Part shown: piece by piece, positions 1 through 6,204 of the stretch
Numbering within the stretch: the stretch's first letter is position 1
Layout of the letters: each line of letters opens with the position of its first letter
From: Coriobacteriales bacterium
GTDB taxonomy: Bacteria; Actinomycetota; Coriobacteriia; Coriobacteriales; UBA8131
Reading direction: 5' to 3'
NCBI GenBank assembly: GCA_031267175.1
Contig: JAIRZP010000217.1
Span: 1-7,962, forward strand
DNA length: 7,962 bases
Made by a program: the position numbers and the translations under genes
Notes under the pieces: generated by a model
What the model was told of the DNA's origin: nothing
Database searches by the model: none
Seen by the model: the letters and a program-made list of their open reading frames with translations, nothing else

Positions 1-1
1 G

Positions 2-1780
2 ATTCACAACACCGGAGCCAAGCTCTTTGTGCAGATAACCGCGGGCATGGGGCGCTCGTGGGCCATCACCGACCACCTCGTCATGCTCCACAACAATCCG
101 GTGCTGCGCACGCTTGCCAAGCCCATCATCGACGTGCAGTACCAGTCCGCAAGCCCGAGCGAGCTGCCCTCACGCTGGTCGGACAAGGTAAGCTGCCGCG
201 AGATTACGCTCCAGGAGATGCGCGACATCGTCGATGCCTTTGCCAGGACTGCCCAGCTCTGCCGAGACGCCGGCGTGGATGGCGTCGAGGTGCATGCCGT
301 GCACGAGGGATACCTCCTCGACCAGTTCACCCTCAAGTATACGAACCGGCGCAGCGACGAGTATGGCGGCTCCTTTGAGAACCGCTATCGCTATCCGGTG
401 GAGATTCTTCACGCGATCAAGCAGAGCTGCGGGGAGGACTTTCCCGTCTCTCTCAGGTATTCCGCCATCTCAAAGGTCAAGGACTTCTGCGTGGGCGCGC
501 TGCCGGGCGAGGAGTATACCGAGATCGGACGCGACAGGGCGGAGAGCGAGCAGGCCGCCCGCTACCTGCAGGACGCCGGCTATGACATGCTCAACACCGA
601 TAACGGCACCTACGACTCCTGGTACTGGGCGCATCCGCCGATGTATATGCCGCTCAACTGCAACCTCGACGATGTGGCTCACATCAAGGAGTGCGTGGAT
701 ATTCCCGTTGTGTGCGCGGGCCGCATGGAGCCTGCCGTGGGTGCGCAGGCCGTCGCGGACGGCCGCATCGACGCTATGGGCATCGCGCGACAGTTCCTCA
801 CCGACGCAGAGTGGATAACCAAGCTCATTGAGGACCGCCTCGAAGACATCCGCCCGTGCATCTGTTGCCACAATGCCTGCTTCAACATGACGCATTATAA
901 GGGTGTTGCCAACGACCAGTCCATCCACGATGCCTCGCACATCGCGCGCTGTGCCCTCAACCCCGAGACGATGCAGACCGACACATACAAGATCATCCCG
1001 GCCGCGCAGAGCAAGCGCATTGCCATCATAGGCGGCGGCATCGGCGGCATGGAAACCGCGCTGGTCGCGGCAAAACGCGGCCATACCGCCACGATCTACG
1101 AAAAGGCCAGCCAGTTGGGCGGTGTGTTCAACGCTGCGGCCGCTCCCTCCTTCAAGGGCAAGGATCGCGCCCTGCTCGCCTGGTACGAGCGCGAGCTTGC
1201 CAAGTACCCCGGGATAGAGGTCAGGCTCGAAAGCGAGATAGCCGACCCTGCCTCGCTTGACGCGGATGAGGTCGTGGTGGCCACGGGCGCCCAGGCTATA
1301 CAGTTGACAGGCTCGGCGAGTGAGCGTGGCATCGAAGCGATAGACTACCTCAGGGGTGAGCGGGAGGTGGGGGAGAAGGTCGTCATCATCGGCGGCGGGC
1401 TCACGGGCTGCGAGATTGCCTACGAGCTCTTCTTGCAGGGCAAGCAGCCAACCATCGTGGAGATGAAGGACGATCTCATCGCGGTCACGGGTGTCTGTCT
1501 TGCCAATTCCAGCTATCTGCGCGATTTCTTTGCCGCCAACGAGGTGCCCGTCTATCTGGAAACGAAGCTCAGCGAGATCCTTGAGGATGGCGTGATTGTT
1601 GTCGGCAAGGACGGCACGAGCCAGAAGATAGAGGCAGACAGCGTGATACTCTCGGTAGGCTACCGCCCGGCCCCGCTCGCGCCCAAAGGCAAACGTGTGC
1701 ACCTGGTGGGCGACGCCGCCAAAGTGGGCAATCTGCGGACCGTCATCTGGAACGCCTGGGACGTGGCGATGAAGCTTTAG
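2..1780 (+). CDS. Old Yellow Enzyme / 2,4-dienoyl-CoA reductase-like FMN-[4Fe-4S]-FAD oxidoreductase, 5'-truncated by window edge
   Basis: The reading frame is open from base 2, so the start lies outside the window; 592 residues are visible. The N-terminal part is an FMN TIM barrel: the HAVHEGYLLDQF and TNRRSDEYGGSFENR signatures (about 292-384) carry the His-x-x-His substrate pair, and GRMEP followed by GIARQFLTDAEW (about 718-816) is the FMN-phosphate region. A Cys cluster follows (codons 857, 866, 878 and 950) for one [4Fe-4S]. The C-terminal half has a GGGIGG FAD-binding loop (about 1030), a second GGGLTG nucleotide loop (about 1390) and a closing HLVGDA FAD motif (about 1700). This is the FadH/enoate-reductase/BaiCD architecture. 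Such enzymes use NAD(P)H to reduce an activated C=C bond in the cytoplasm. The HAVHEGYLL form, rather than HxxHGYLL, resembles the bile-acid/enoate branch as I recall it. Substrate unknown. It is followed by aconitase X genes on the same strand, 53 bp away, suggesting co-transcription. Family call sure; substrate not. Confidence 0.93.
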   Translation: MHNTGAKLFVQITAGMGRSWAITDHLVMLHNNPVLRTLAKPIIDVQYQSASPSELPSRWSDKVSCREITLQEMRDIVDAFARTAQLCRDAGVDGVEVHAVHEGYLLDQFTLKYTNRRSDEYGGSFENRYRYPVEILHAIKQSCGEDFPVSLRYSAISKVKDFCVGALPGEEYTEIGRDRAESEQAARYLQDAGYDMLNTDNGTYDSWYWAHPPMYMPLNCNLDDVAHIKECVDIPVVCAGRMEPAVGAQAVADGRIDAMGIARQFLTDAEWITKLIEDRLEDIRPCICCHNACFNMTHYKGVANDQSIHDASHIARCALNPETMQTDTYKIIPAAQSKRIAIIGGGIGGMETALVAAKRGHTATIYEKASQLGGVFNAAAAPSFKGKDRALLAWYERELAKYPGIEVRLESEIADPASLDADEVVVATGAQAIQLTGSASERGIEAIDYLRGEREVGEKVVIIGGGLTGCEIAYELFLQGKQPTIVEMKDDLIAVTGVCLANSSYLRDFFAANEVPVYLETKLSEILEDGVIVVGKDGTSQKIEADSVILSVGYRPAPLAPKGKRVHLVGDAAKVGNLRTVIWNAWDVAMKL

Positions 1781-1821
1781 GCGAGATGACGCGCAATGAG
1801 TACACGAAGTTTACCGAGATC

Positions 1822-1826
1822 GGAGG
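1822..1826 (+). promoter_or_regulatory. Shine-Dalgarno that sets the start of the aconitase X large subunit
   Basis: GGAGG lies 7 nt before the ATG at 1834. Other in-frame ATGs are at 1786 (no convincing ribosome site), 1828 (1 nt away, too close) and 1840 (13 nt away). The site therefore favours 1834, which gives an N-terminus beginning MTMKLTQEQQ, as in DUF521 proteins that begin close to the MKLT.xE motif. Confidence 0.75.
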
Positions 1827-1833
1827 TATGGCT

Positions 1834-3111
1834 ATGACAATGAAACTGACCCAGGAACAGCAGCAGATCCTCGACGGCAGCAAGGGTGAGGTCTACGCCA
1901 GAATCATAAAGACTCTCGTCATGTACGGCGAGGCCTTTGGTGCCGAGGAACTGGTACCTGTCACCGGAAAGCGGGGGCATCTGGTCACGAGTTTTGGCCT
2001 CTCTGTCATGAAGCCGGTGTACGAGCTGATGGATCAGCTCATCGAGGCCGGCGCGCTCTCTGAGCAGCCCTTCTCGGTGGATCCCCGCCCGCTCGACAAG
2101 AACGTGCCCGCAAACCTCCTGCAGAACATCTTCTTCAAGGTGATGTACTCCAAACAGGCAGACTACGAGGCGCAGCTGAGGCAGCTCGGCATACTCGCGG
2201 AGGATGCCTTCACCTGTACCTGCTACATGGACGAGGTGGGCAACATACCGGCGCGCGGCGAGGTGCTGTCATGGGCCGAGTCGAGCGCCGTCGTCTACGC
2301 AAACAGCGTCTGCGGCGCGCGTTGCAACCGCAACTCGGGCATATTGGAGCTCTTTGGCAGCATCGTGGGCTACGTGCCCTCCTTTGGCCTGCTGACCGAC
2401 GAAGGCCGCAGGGCCACCTGGGTTGTGGAGGTTAAGACCACGGCGCGGCCCGAGGCGCAGGTGCTTGGCAGTGCCATCGGCATGCGGGTGATGGAGGATG
2501 TGCCCTACGTCAAGGGCCTCACGCCCTGGCTTGGCACGGAACTGACGCAAGAGGCAAAGGACTACCTCAAGGACTTTGGGGCGGCCACCGCGAGCAACGG
2601 TGCCGTGGGACTCTACCACATCGCCGGCCTCACGCCGGAAGCGGCAGAACAAGGTGAGGCGCTCATAGCCGAGGGGGCACAGACCTATGTCATCGACGAC
2701 GCGGAGTTGGAGCGGGTCAAGAACGAGTATCCCATCATCTGGAAGACCCGGGATGCCGCTCCCAAGCTCTGTTTTGTGGGCTGTCCCCATCTGTCCCTTA
2801 AGCAGCTGCAGGATTGGACGAAGACGCTCGCAGAAGCCCTGGCCGCGCAGGGGCGGAGCAAGGTGGCTGTTCCCACGGTATTTACCGCGGCTCCCGGCGT
2901 GCTTGCGGCCTTTGGAGAGACCGCTGAGGCCGCAACTCTCAAGAACCTGGGCGTCGTGGCCAGCTACATCTGTCCCCTGATGTACATGAACAATCCGCTC
3001 TGCGGCAAGATGCCCGTCATCACCAACTCCAACAAGCTCAGAACCTATACCTCGGCACGCTACTACACGAGTGCCGAGATCTTAGAGAAGCTCTCCGGGG
3101 AGGTGGCATAA
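1834..3111 (+). CDS. Aconitase X catalytic (large) subunit, DUF521 family
   Basis: This 425-residue protein has hallmarks of the aconitase X large subunit: TCTCY then GNIPARGE (residues 127-141), WAESSAVVYANSV, GARCNRNSG, an RRATWVVEV strand, VGCPHLSL (about 315-322), YICPLM (378-383) and a late VITNSNK. Cys128, Cys317 and Cys380 align by motif with the conserved cysteines expected to hold the Fe-S cluster. Characterised members dehydrate cis-3-hydroxy-L-proline (bacteria) or mevalonate 5-phosphate (archaea). Which substrate applies, or a third one, cannot be decided here. Length is normal for a split two-subunit enzyme. Unusual are extra cysteines at the motif positions normally written TCTPY and GARTNR, and a TYTSARYY segment where HYAP is usual. 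The start at 1834 is chosen from the GGAGG site. The stop is 1 nt before the small-subunit start, so the two are translated together. Confidence 0.92.
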   Translation: MTMKLTQEQQQILDGSKGEVYARIIKTLVMYGEAFGAEELVPVTGKRGHLVTSFGLSVMKPVYELMDQLIEAGALSEQPFSVDPRPLDKNVPANLLQNIFFKVMYSKQADYEAQLRQLGILAEDAFTCTCYMDEVGNIPARGEVLSWAESSAVVYANSVCGARCNRNSGILELFGSIVGYVPSFGLLTDEGRRATWVVEVKTTARPEAQVLGSAIGMRVMEDVPYVKGLTPWLGTELTQEAKDYLKDFGAATASNGAVGLYHIAGLTPEAAEQGEALIAEGAQTYVIDDAELERVKNEYPIIWKTRDAAPKLCFVGCPHLSLKQLQDWTKTLAEALAAQGRSKVAVPTVFTAAPGVLAAFGETAEAATLKNLGVVASYICPLMYMNNPLCGKMPVITNSNKLRTYTSARYYTSAEILEKLSGEVA

Positions 3112-3112
3112 C

Positions 3113-3553
3113 ATGAAGCAATTCAAAGGACGCGTGGTGGTGCCCGGCACGGTGCAGGCCGAGGCGCTGGTTTCTCATGGTGGCTTTAACACGCTCGCCA
3201 GCTTTCAGAAAAGCCTGATGTTTGGGGACAAGAACGCCACCTGCTCGGATCAGAACAACCCCGACCTCAACGGCAAGCCCATGCACGGCAAGGCGCTCTG
3301 CCTTCCCCAGACCATCGGTTCTACGACGGGCGGCATGGTGCTCTACTGTGCGGCGGCACTCTCCCGGCAGCCTGCCTGCCTCCTCTTCAGCAAGCCCATC
3401 GACTCCCTGGCAGCGGCAGGCGTCATCCTGGCCGACGTGTGGACCGATGCCTCAATGCCCACGGTGGACAACCTGGGAGAGGAATTCTTGGAGGCCGTGC
3501 AGACCGGCATGACCGTGACGGTTGAGGAGGATGGTGTGGTGAGGGTGGAGTAG
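3113..3553 (+). CDS. Aconitase X small (swivelling) subunit, DUF126 family
   Basis: This 146-residue protein begins with GRVVVPGTVQAEALVS, the standard N-terminal signature of the DUF126 swivelling domain, and contains the GKALCLP strand and a KPIDSLAAAGVILADV segment close to the family's xPIxxLGAIVAxE helix. The domain caps the Fe-S active site of the large subunit and supplies a serine. The usual GRGSSSGS-type loop appears here as QTIGSTTGGMVL, so the first Ser is kept but the loop is changed; ATCSDQNNPDLNGKPMHG replaces the normal middle section. It therefore belongs to a divergent AcnX branch. The ATG is 1 nt past the large-subunit stop, with GGGGAGG at 3097-3103 nine nt upstream, which indicates translational coupling and a heterodimer. 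It is the last gene on this strand before a convergent gene starts 24 nt on. Confidence 0.9.
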   Translation: MKQFKGRVVVPGTVQAEALVSHGGFNTLASFQKSLMFGDKNATCSDQNNPDLNGKPMHGKALCLPQTIGSTTGGMVLYCAAALSRQPACLLFSKPIDSLAAAGVILADVWTDASMPTVDNLGEEFLEAVQTGMTVTVEEDGVVRVE

Positions 3554-3577
3554 CGGGCGGCCGTCGATTTTCTCGCG

Positions 3578-4252
3578 CTAGGACAACCCCTGGACTGGCC
3601 AGGGTTCAAGGTAGGTTGGCAGGTAGTAGTCAAACAGTGCTCCCACGAAAAGTATTGAGCAGATGGTAACGACGGTTTGGGTGTGCGCCTGCAGGCGGGC
3701 CATGCGATGCTCCACCAGCGGAAAGACGACGAAGGCGCAGACGGTTATCAGCACCGCATACCAGAAATCATTGATCAGATACGCCTGATCCAGCACCGTC
3801 CAGTCATAATTGGTAAAGTCCCACAGGGGGTAGTGGCCCAGCTCACTGGGCTGGTTCAGGAGCAGGCCCATGATGAGCTCGGTGAGAAAGGCAATCAAAA
3901 AGGCCGCTACAAAAACCGCAGCTACGTTGAGGACCTTTGAACGAATCCGTTTATAGAACTGCTCCTTGATGGGTATGATGATGAAGAAGAAGAAGAGCGT
4001 GCAGACGGAATACACCCACATCGGTTTGAGCGGCCGCAGCCATATGTCCACATAGTTAGGATCATCAACCGCAAAGCTGCCCAGAAGAAACCCGATGCCC
4101 GTATAGACGTTCTCGATGAGGTGGCCTATCACTGCCATCAATAGCGTATAGGTAATAACCCGCTTCCAGAAATTGACACAGCTCACCTTAAAGATGACGT
4201 GTTCAAAAAAGAAGCGGAGCCCCTTGCTTCGTGTCCGTGTGATAGCCTCCAT
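3578..4252 (-). CDS. Multi-pass membrane protein, putative ABC-transporter type IV (CmpB-like) family
   Basis: The 224-residue product is strongly hydrophobic, with about five membrane segments (near residues 32-58, 78-96, 108-132, 155-178 and 190-210) and no signal peptide. Two motifs resemble the putative ABC-transporter type IV family (PF06541-like): AVIGHLIENVYTGIG (40-54), like the family's FIGWLIEVVY, and a TELIMGLLLN...PLWDFTNYDW stretch (124-151), like its ExxTGxLL...WDYS region. The family's function is poorly known. An ATP-binding partner is not seen in the window. It lies downstream of a TetR gene on the same strand, 114 bp away, and converges with the aconitase X operon. The ATG at 4252 has no Shine-Dalgarno upstream; the only purine-rich match overlaps the start codon itself. 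The frame stays open back to the TetR stop, so a non-ATG start further upstream is possible. Gene sure, family moderately so. Confidence 0.72.
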   Translation of the reverse strand: MEAITRTRSKGLRFFFEHVIFKVSCVNFWKRVITYTLLMAVIGHLIENVYTGIGFLLGSFAVDDPNYVDIWLRPLKPMWVYSVCTLFFFFIIIPIKEQFYKRIRSKVLNVAAVFVAAFLIAFLTELIMGLLLNQPSELGHYPLWDFTNYDWTVLDQAYLINDFWYAVLITVCAFVVFPLVEHRMARLQAHTQTVVTICSILFVGALFDYYLPTYLEPWPVQGLS

Positions 4253-4332
4253 TGTGTATATACAGTAGCAGATCAGTGGCAGCAGCGTGCATATGTAGCG
4301 CTCCCGTTGCCGAACAGCAAAGCAGGAGACAT

Positions 4333-4360
4333 GTGAGTTCAGACCCGTGAGTTCAGACCC
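4333..4360. repeat. Perfect 14-bp tandem duplication
   Basis: GTGAGTTCAGACCC occurs at 4333-4346 and again immediately at 4347-4360. It lies in the 114-bp gap between the TetR stop (4367) and the membrane-protein start (4252). It may be a recent slip duplication or a pair of protein-binding sites upstream of the membrane gene; nothing in the sequence separates these. Confidence 0.9.
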
Positions 4361-4366
4361 ACCCTC

Positions 4367-4936
4367 TCACGCCCGCACGTAGTAATAGAGCCCGTACTTG
4401 ATAACGTTCTCAAACACGTCCTTGACCATGTCCTCGTCGAGGGTAAAGTCGCTTTCGATCCACTTCTCTATTATCTGCACCCCTCCGCTGGTGATATAGG
4501 CCTCAAGCAGAAGCGCCTGCTCGAAAGAAAGCTTGCCGCCCGCTATCCACTCGGGATAGGCATGGTCACGTATCGCTTTCTCCAGGGCCTTGTTGCCCTT
4601 GCCGAGTCTGCCTATCTGGCTGGCAAATGAAATGAGCTCCGGGTTCTTTCGTATGCAGTCAAACAGGGCATCAATGGCTTCGTGTGAGTCTCTGTCAAAG
4701 GTGTAGAGCGAGAACGCGTGGGAGAACATCAATGCCAGATCCTCCTCCAACTCCCTGAGCAATGCCTCCCTGTTCTCGTAGTGCGCATAGAACGTGCACC
4801 GGTTGATGTCTGCGCGTGTGCAGATGTCCATAACGGTTATCGTGCTCAGAGGCTTTTCTCTCGCGAGGGCGAAGAAACTGTCCTTGATAAGTCGTATCGA
4901 ACGGCGGATACGCCTATCTGTGCTCTGTGGTTCCAT
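4367..4936 (-). CDS. TetR/AcrR-family transcriptional regulator
   Basis: This 189-residue protein has the TetR N-terminal helix-turn-helix: an amphipathic first helix (RSIRLIKDSFFALAREKP, 12-29) and then TVMDICTRADINRCTFYAHY (34-53), with the typical xFYxHYxNREALL end. The C-terminal half is helical (about 70-189) and ends in GVQIIEKWIES...DMVKDVFENVIKYG, like the C-terminal domain of DhaS-type TetR proteins (TetR_C_8-like). The ligand is unknown. The ATG at 4936 has GGAG 9 nt upstream (4946-4949 on the plus strand). It is divergent from the DUF422 gene, and a dyad at 5030-5049 overlaps both promoters, so it most likely represses itself and that neighbour. The CmpB-like gene downstream on the same strand might be a further target or co-transcribed. 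Confidence 0.92.
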   Translation of the reverse strand: MEPQSTDRRIRRSIRLIKDSFFALAREKPLSTITVMDICTRADINRCTFYAHYENREALLRELEEDLALMFSHAFSLYTFDRDSHEAIDALFDCIRKNPELISFASQIGRLGKGNKALEKAIRDHAYPEWIAGGKLSFEQALLLEAYITSGGVQIIEKWIESDFTLDEDMVKDVFENVIKYGLYYYVRA

Positions 4937-5007
4937 ATAGATCCGCTCCGTAAGCTACACTGCCTCGTCTCGTGTTGGGTATCAGACGCTTCGAGAAATA
5001 CTGCCTA

Positions 5008-5035
5008 TTGACACGCTCTTTCGTGATTATATCAT
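5008..5035 (+). promoter_or_regulatory. Predicted sigma-70-type promoter of the DUF422 gene
   Basis: A consensus -35 TTGACA (5008-5013) is followed after 16 bp by TATCAT (5030-5035), a 5/6 match to the -10 box. Transcription would begin near 5042, leaving a leader of about 108 nt before the ATG at 5150. The -10 lies inside the dyad 5030-5049, so binding there would block this promoter. Confidence 0.7.
5026..5031 (-). promoter_or_regulatory. Predicted -10 box for the divergent TetR gene
   Basis: Read on the minus strand this is a perfect TATAAT, about 90 bp upstream of the TetR start. No good -35 is visible at 16-18 bp (the hexamer is TCTATT at 17 bp). It overlaps the plus-strand -10 by two bases, so the two promoters would exclude each other. 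Confidence 0.5.
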
Positions 5036-5049
5036 ACAGATGTATGGTA
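5030..5049. promoter_or_regulatory. Candidate TetR operator over divergent promoters
   Basis: A perfect dyad CATACA-GA-TGTATG (5033-5046) is extended on both sides to TA-n-CATACA and TGTATG-n-TA, so 16 of 20 bases are symmetric. It covers the plus-strand -10 and predicted start point and abuts the minus-strand -10. Position and symmetry fit autorepression by the divergent TetR at 4367-4936. This is inference; no binding data exist here. Confidence 0.6.
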
Positions 5050-5093
5050 ATAGACGTGCGTTTGTTTAGCTGTGTTTAGTTTAGAGGAATGGA

Positions 5094-5128
5094 GTTCATT
5101 CGCTCCCCAAAGCTGGGGCGGAGTGAAC
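5094..5128 (+). promoter_or_regulatory. Imperfect 35-bp dyad / leader hairpin upstream of the DUF422 ribosome site
   Basis: Outer arms GTTCA (5094-5098) and TGAAC (5124-5128) enclose inner arms CCCCA (5105-5109) and TGGGG (5114-5118) around an AAGC loop. The parts in between pair only partly. It lies in the predicted 5' leader, ending 10 nt before the GGAG at 5139. It could be an RNA hairpin that tunes translation or a second DNA operator. Confidence 0.4.
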
Positions 5129-5149
5129 GGGAACGAATGGAGAGACCGC

Positions 5150-6040
5150 ATGGAACAGGGAAGTAAGGGAAGCAAGGACACGCTGAGAATCGAACGCTGG
5201 ACCAACATCGCGCGCTGGGTTCTCCTCGCCCTCTATCCGGTAGGTATATTCCTGCGCATTGACGACCCCAATTCCGTCGCGACCATGATACTGATATTCG
5301 GCTTTGTCTTCGTGTTCCTCCACGCTCCGAGGCAGTACGGCTGGAAGGCAACCATCATCTTCGTACTCCTGGCCTTTGTCGTCAGCACGGCCTTTGAGGA
5401 TCTGAGCATCCATACCGGATTCCCGTTTGGGCCGTATCATTACAACTCAGTCATCGGAAACATCGACCAGGTGCCCTTTGCCGTGGGGCTGGTGTATATC
5501 GCCGTGGGATATTTCTCCTGGTGCCTCGGCACACTCATACTCAATCACGCGGATCGGCACCTGGACAGCACTTTCAATAAGATAGCCCTGCCGGTGGTCA
5601 GCACCTTTATCATGTGCCAGTTTGACCTGGTCATCGACCCCTCAACTTCCACCTATCAGGGCGGATGGACCTGGCACGAGGGCGGCGGATTCTTTGGGGT
5701 GCCGCTGGTGAACTTCCTGGGCTGGTACCTCGTCTGTTATATCTACATGCAGGTTTTCACCCTCTACCTGGCACGGCAGCAGCGGAAGCTCCCCAACAGG
5801 CCGGAACTGAGGTCAAAGCAGTACTGGCTCCAGCCCATCCTGTTCTACCTCATGATTGGTGCGGGCTATGTCGTGCAGTATGTCTATCGTCTTGGCGACA
5901 TGTCCCTGATTACTGACCCGGCTGGAAACGCCTGGGCTGTCAATAATCTGTACGAGACCGCGGTAATCGTCATGCTCTTCACCATGTTATATTCCGCCGT
6001 GCTGGCGTTGGTGAGCCTCTTTCGGAGCAGGACGGGGTAA
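5150..6040 (+). CDS. DUF422 / CruF-like carotenoid biosynthesis family membrane protein
   Basis: This is a 296-residue, roughly eight-segment integral membrane protein. The family signature is clear: an intramembrane Glu (E83) followed by TGFPFGPYHY (89-98), then VPFAVGLVYIAVGY (108-121), a CQFDLVIDP segment with D159 and D163, and GGWTWHEGGGFFGVPLVNFLGW (171-192). Known members include CruF, which hydrates the C-1',2' end of carotenoids in bacterioruberin-type pathways; many bacterial members are uncharacterised. No other carotenoid gene is visible, so the true substrate may be another lipid or isoprenoid. The ATG at 5150 has GGAG (5139-5142) 7 nt upstream. An in-frame GTG at 5072 would add 26 polar residues across the leader dyad and is less likely. 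It is divergently controlled with the TetR gene at 4367-4936. No terminator stem with a T-run is seen after the stop. Confidence 0.88.
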   Translation: MEQGSKGSKDTLRIERWTNIARWVLLALYPVGIFLRIDDPNSVATMILIFGFVFVFLHAPRQYGWKATIIFVLLAFVVSTAFEDLSIHTGFPFGPYHYNSVIGNIDQVPFAVGLVYIAVGYFSWCLGTLILNHADRHLDSTFNKIALPVVSTFIMCQFDLVIDPSTSTYQGGWTWHEGGGFFGVPLVNFLGWYLVCYIYMQVFTLYLARQQRKLPNRPELRSKQYWLQPILFYLMIGAGYVVQYVYRLGDMSLITDPAGNAWAVNNLYETAVIVMLFTMLYSAVLALVSLFRSRTG

Positions 6041-6098
6041 AAGCCAGGTTCTGAGAGATAAGGAGAAGGGAAGCGAGATCGGAAAGGCAAAGGCGAAC

Positions 6099-6128
6099 GA
6101 GAAGGAGAAGGGGAGGGAGAAGGAGGAA
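6099..6128 (+). repeat. Degenerate GAGAAG hexamer repeat in a polypurine tract
   Basis: Five hexamers follow one another: GAGAAG, GAGAAG, GGGAGG, GAGAAG, GAGGAA. They form an unbroken purine run at 6099-6129 within a wider purine-rich stretch from about 6053. It lies between the stops of convergent genes, DUF422 (6040) and the second TetR (6205). It codes for nothing convincing. Confidence 0.8.
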
Positions 6129-6204
6129 ATGGTATGAGTCAGCTGCTTCAAGCGGTTGGCAGGGCAGGAAAACACAGCCGTACCATGGGGAGTGTTGTGG
6201 TCGC

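Noticed and set aside
470..1702. 410-codon open frame on the minus strand
   Set aside because: It is antisense to the flavoprotein, whose domain motifs are unmistakable; long shadow frames are expected in GC-rich DNA.
1786..1833. ATG at 1786 as start of the aconitase X large subunit
   Set aside because: It has no ribosome site and adds 16 residues outside the family's N-terminus; GGAGG at 1822-1826 points to 1834.
3585..3606. Hairpin AACCC(C)TGG / CCAGGGTT as a terminator for the aconitase X operon
   Set aside because: The stem is bulged, has no T-run on either strand, and lies within the final codons of the convergent membrane gene.
5072..5149. Upstream GTG start for the DUF422 protein
   Set aside because: The added residues are polar and unlike the family; the ATG at 5150 has a properly spaced GGAG, and the extension would span the leader dyad.
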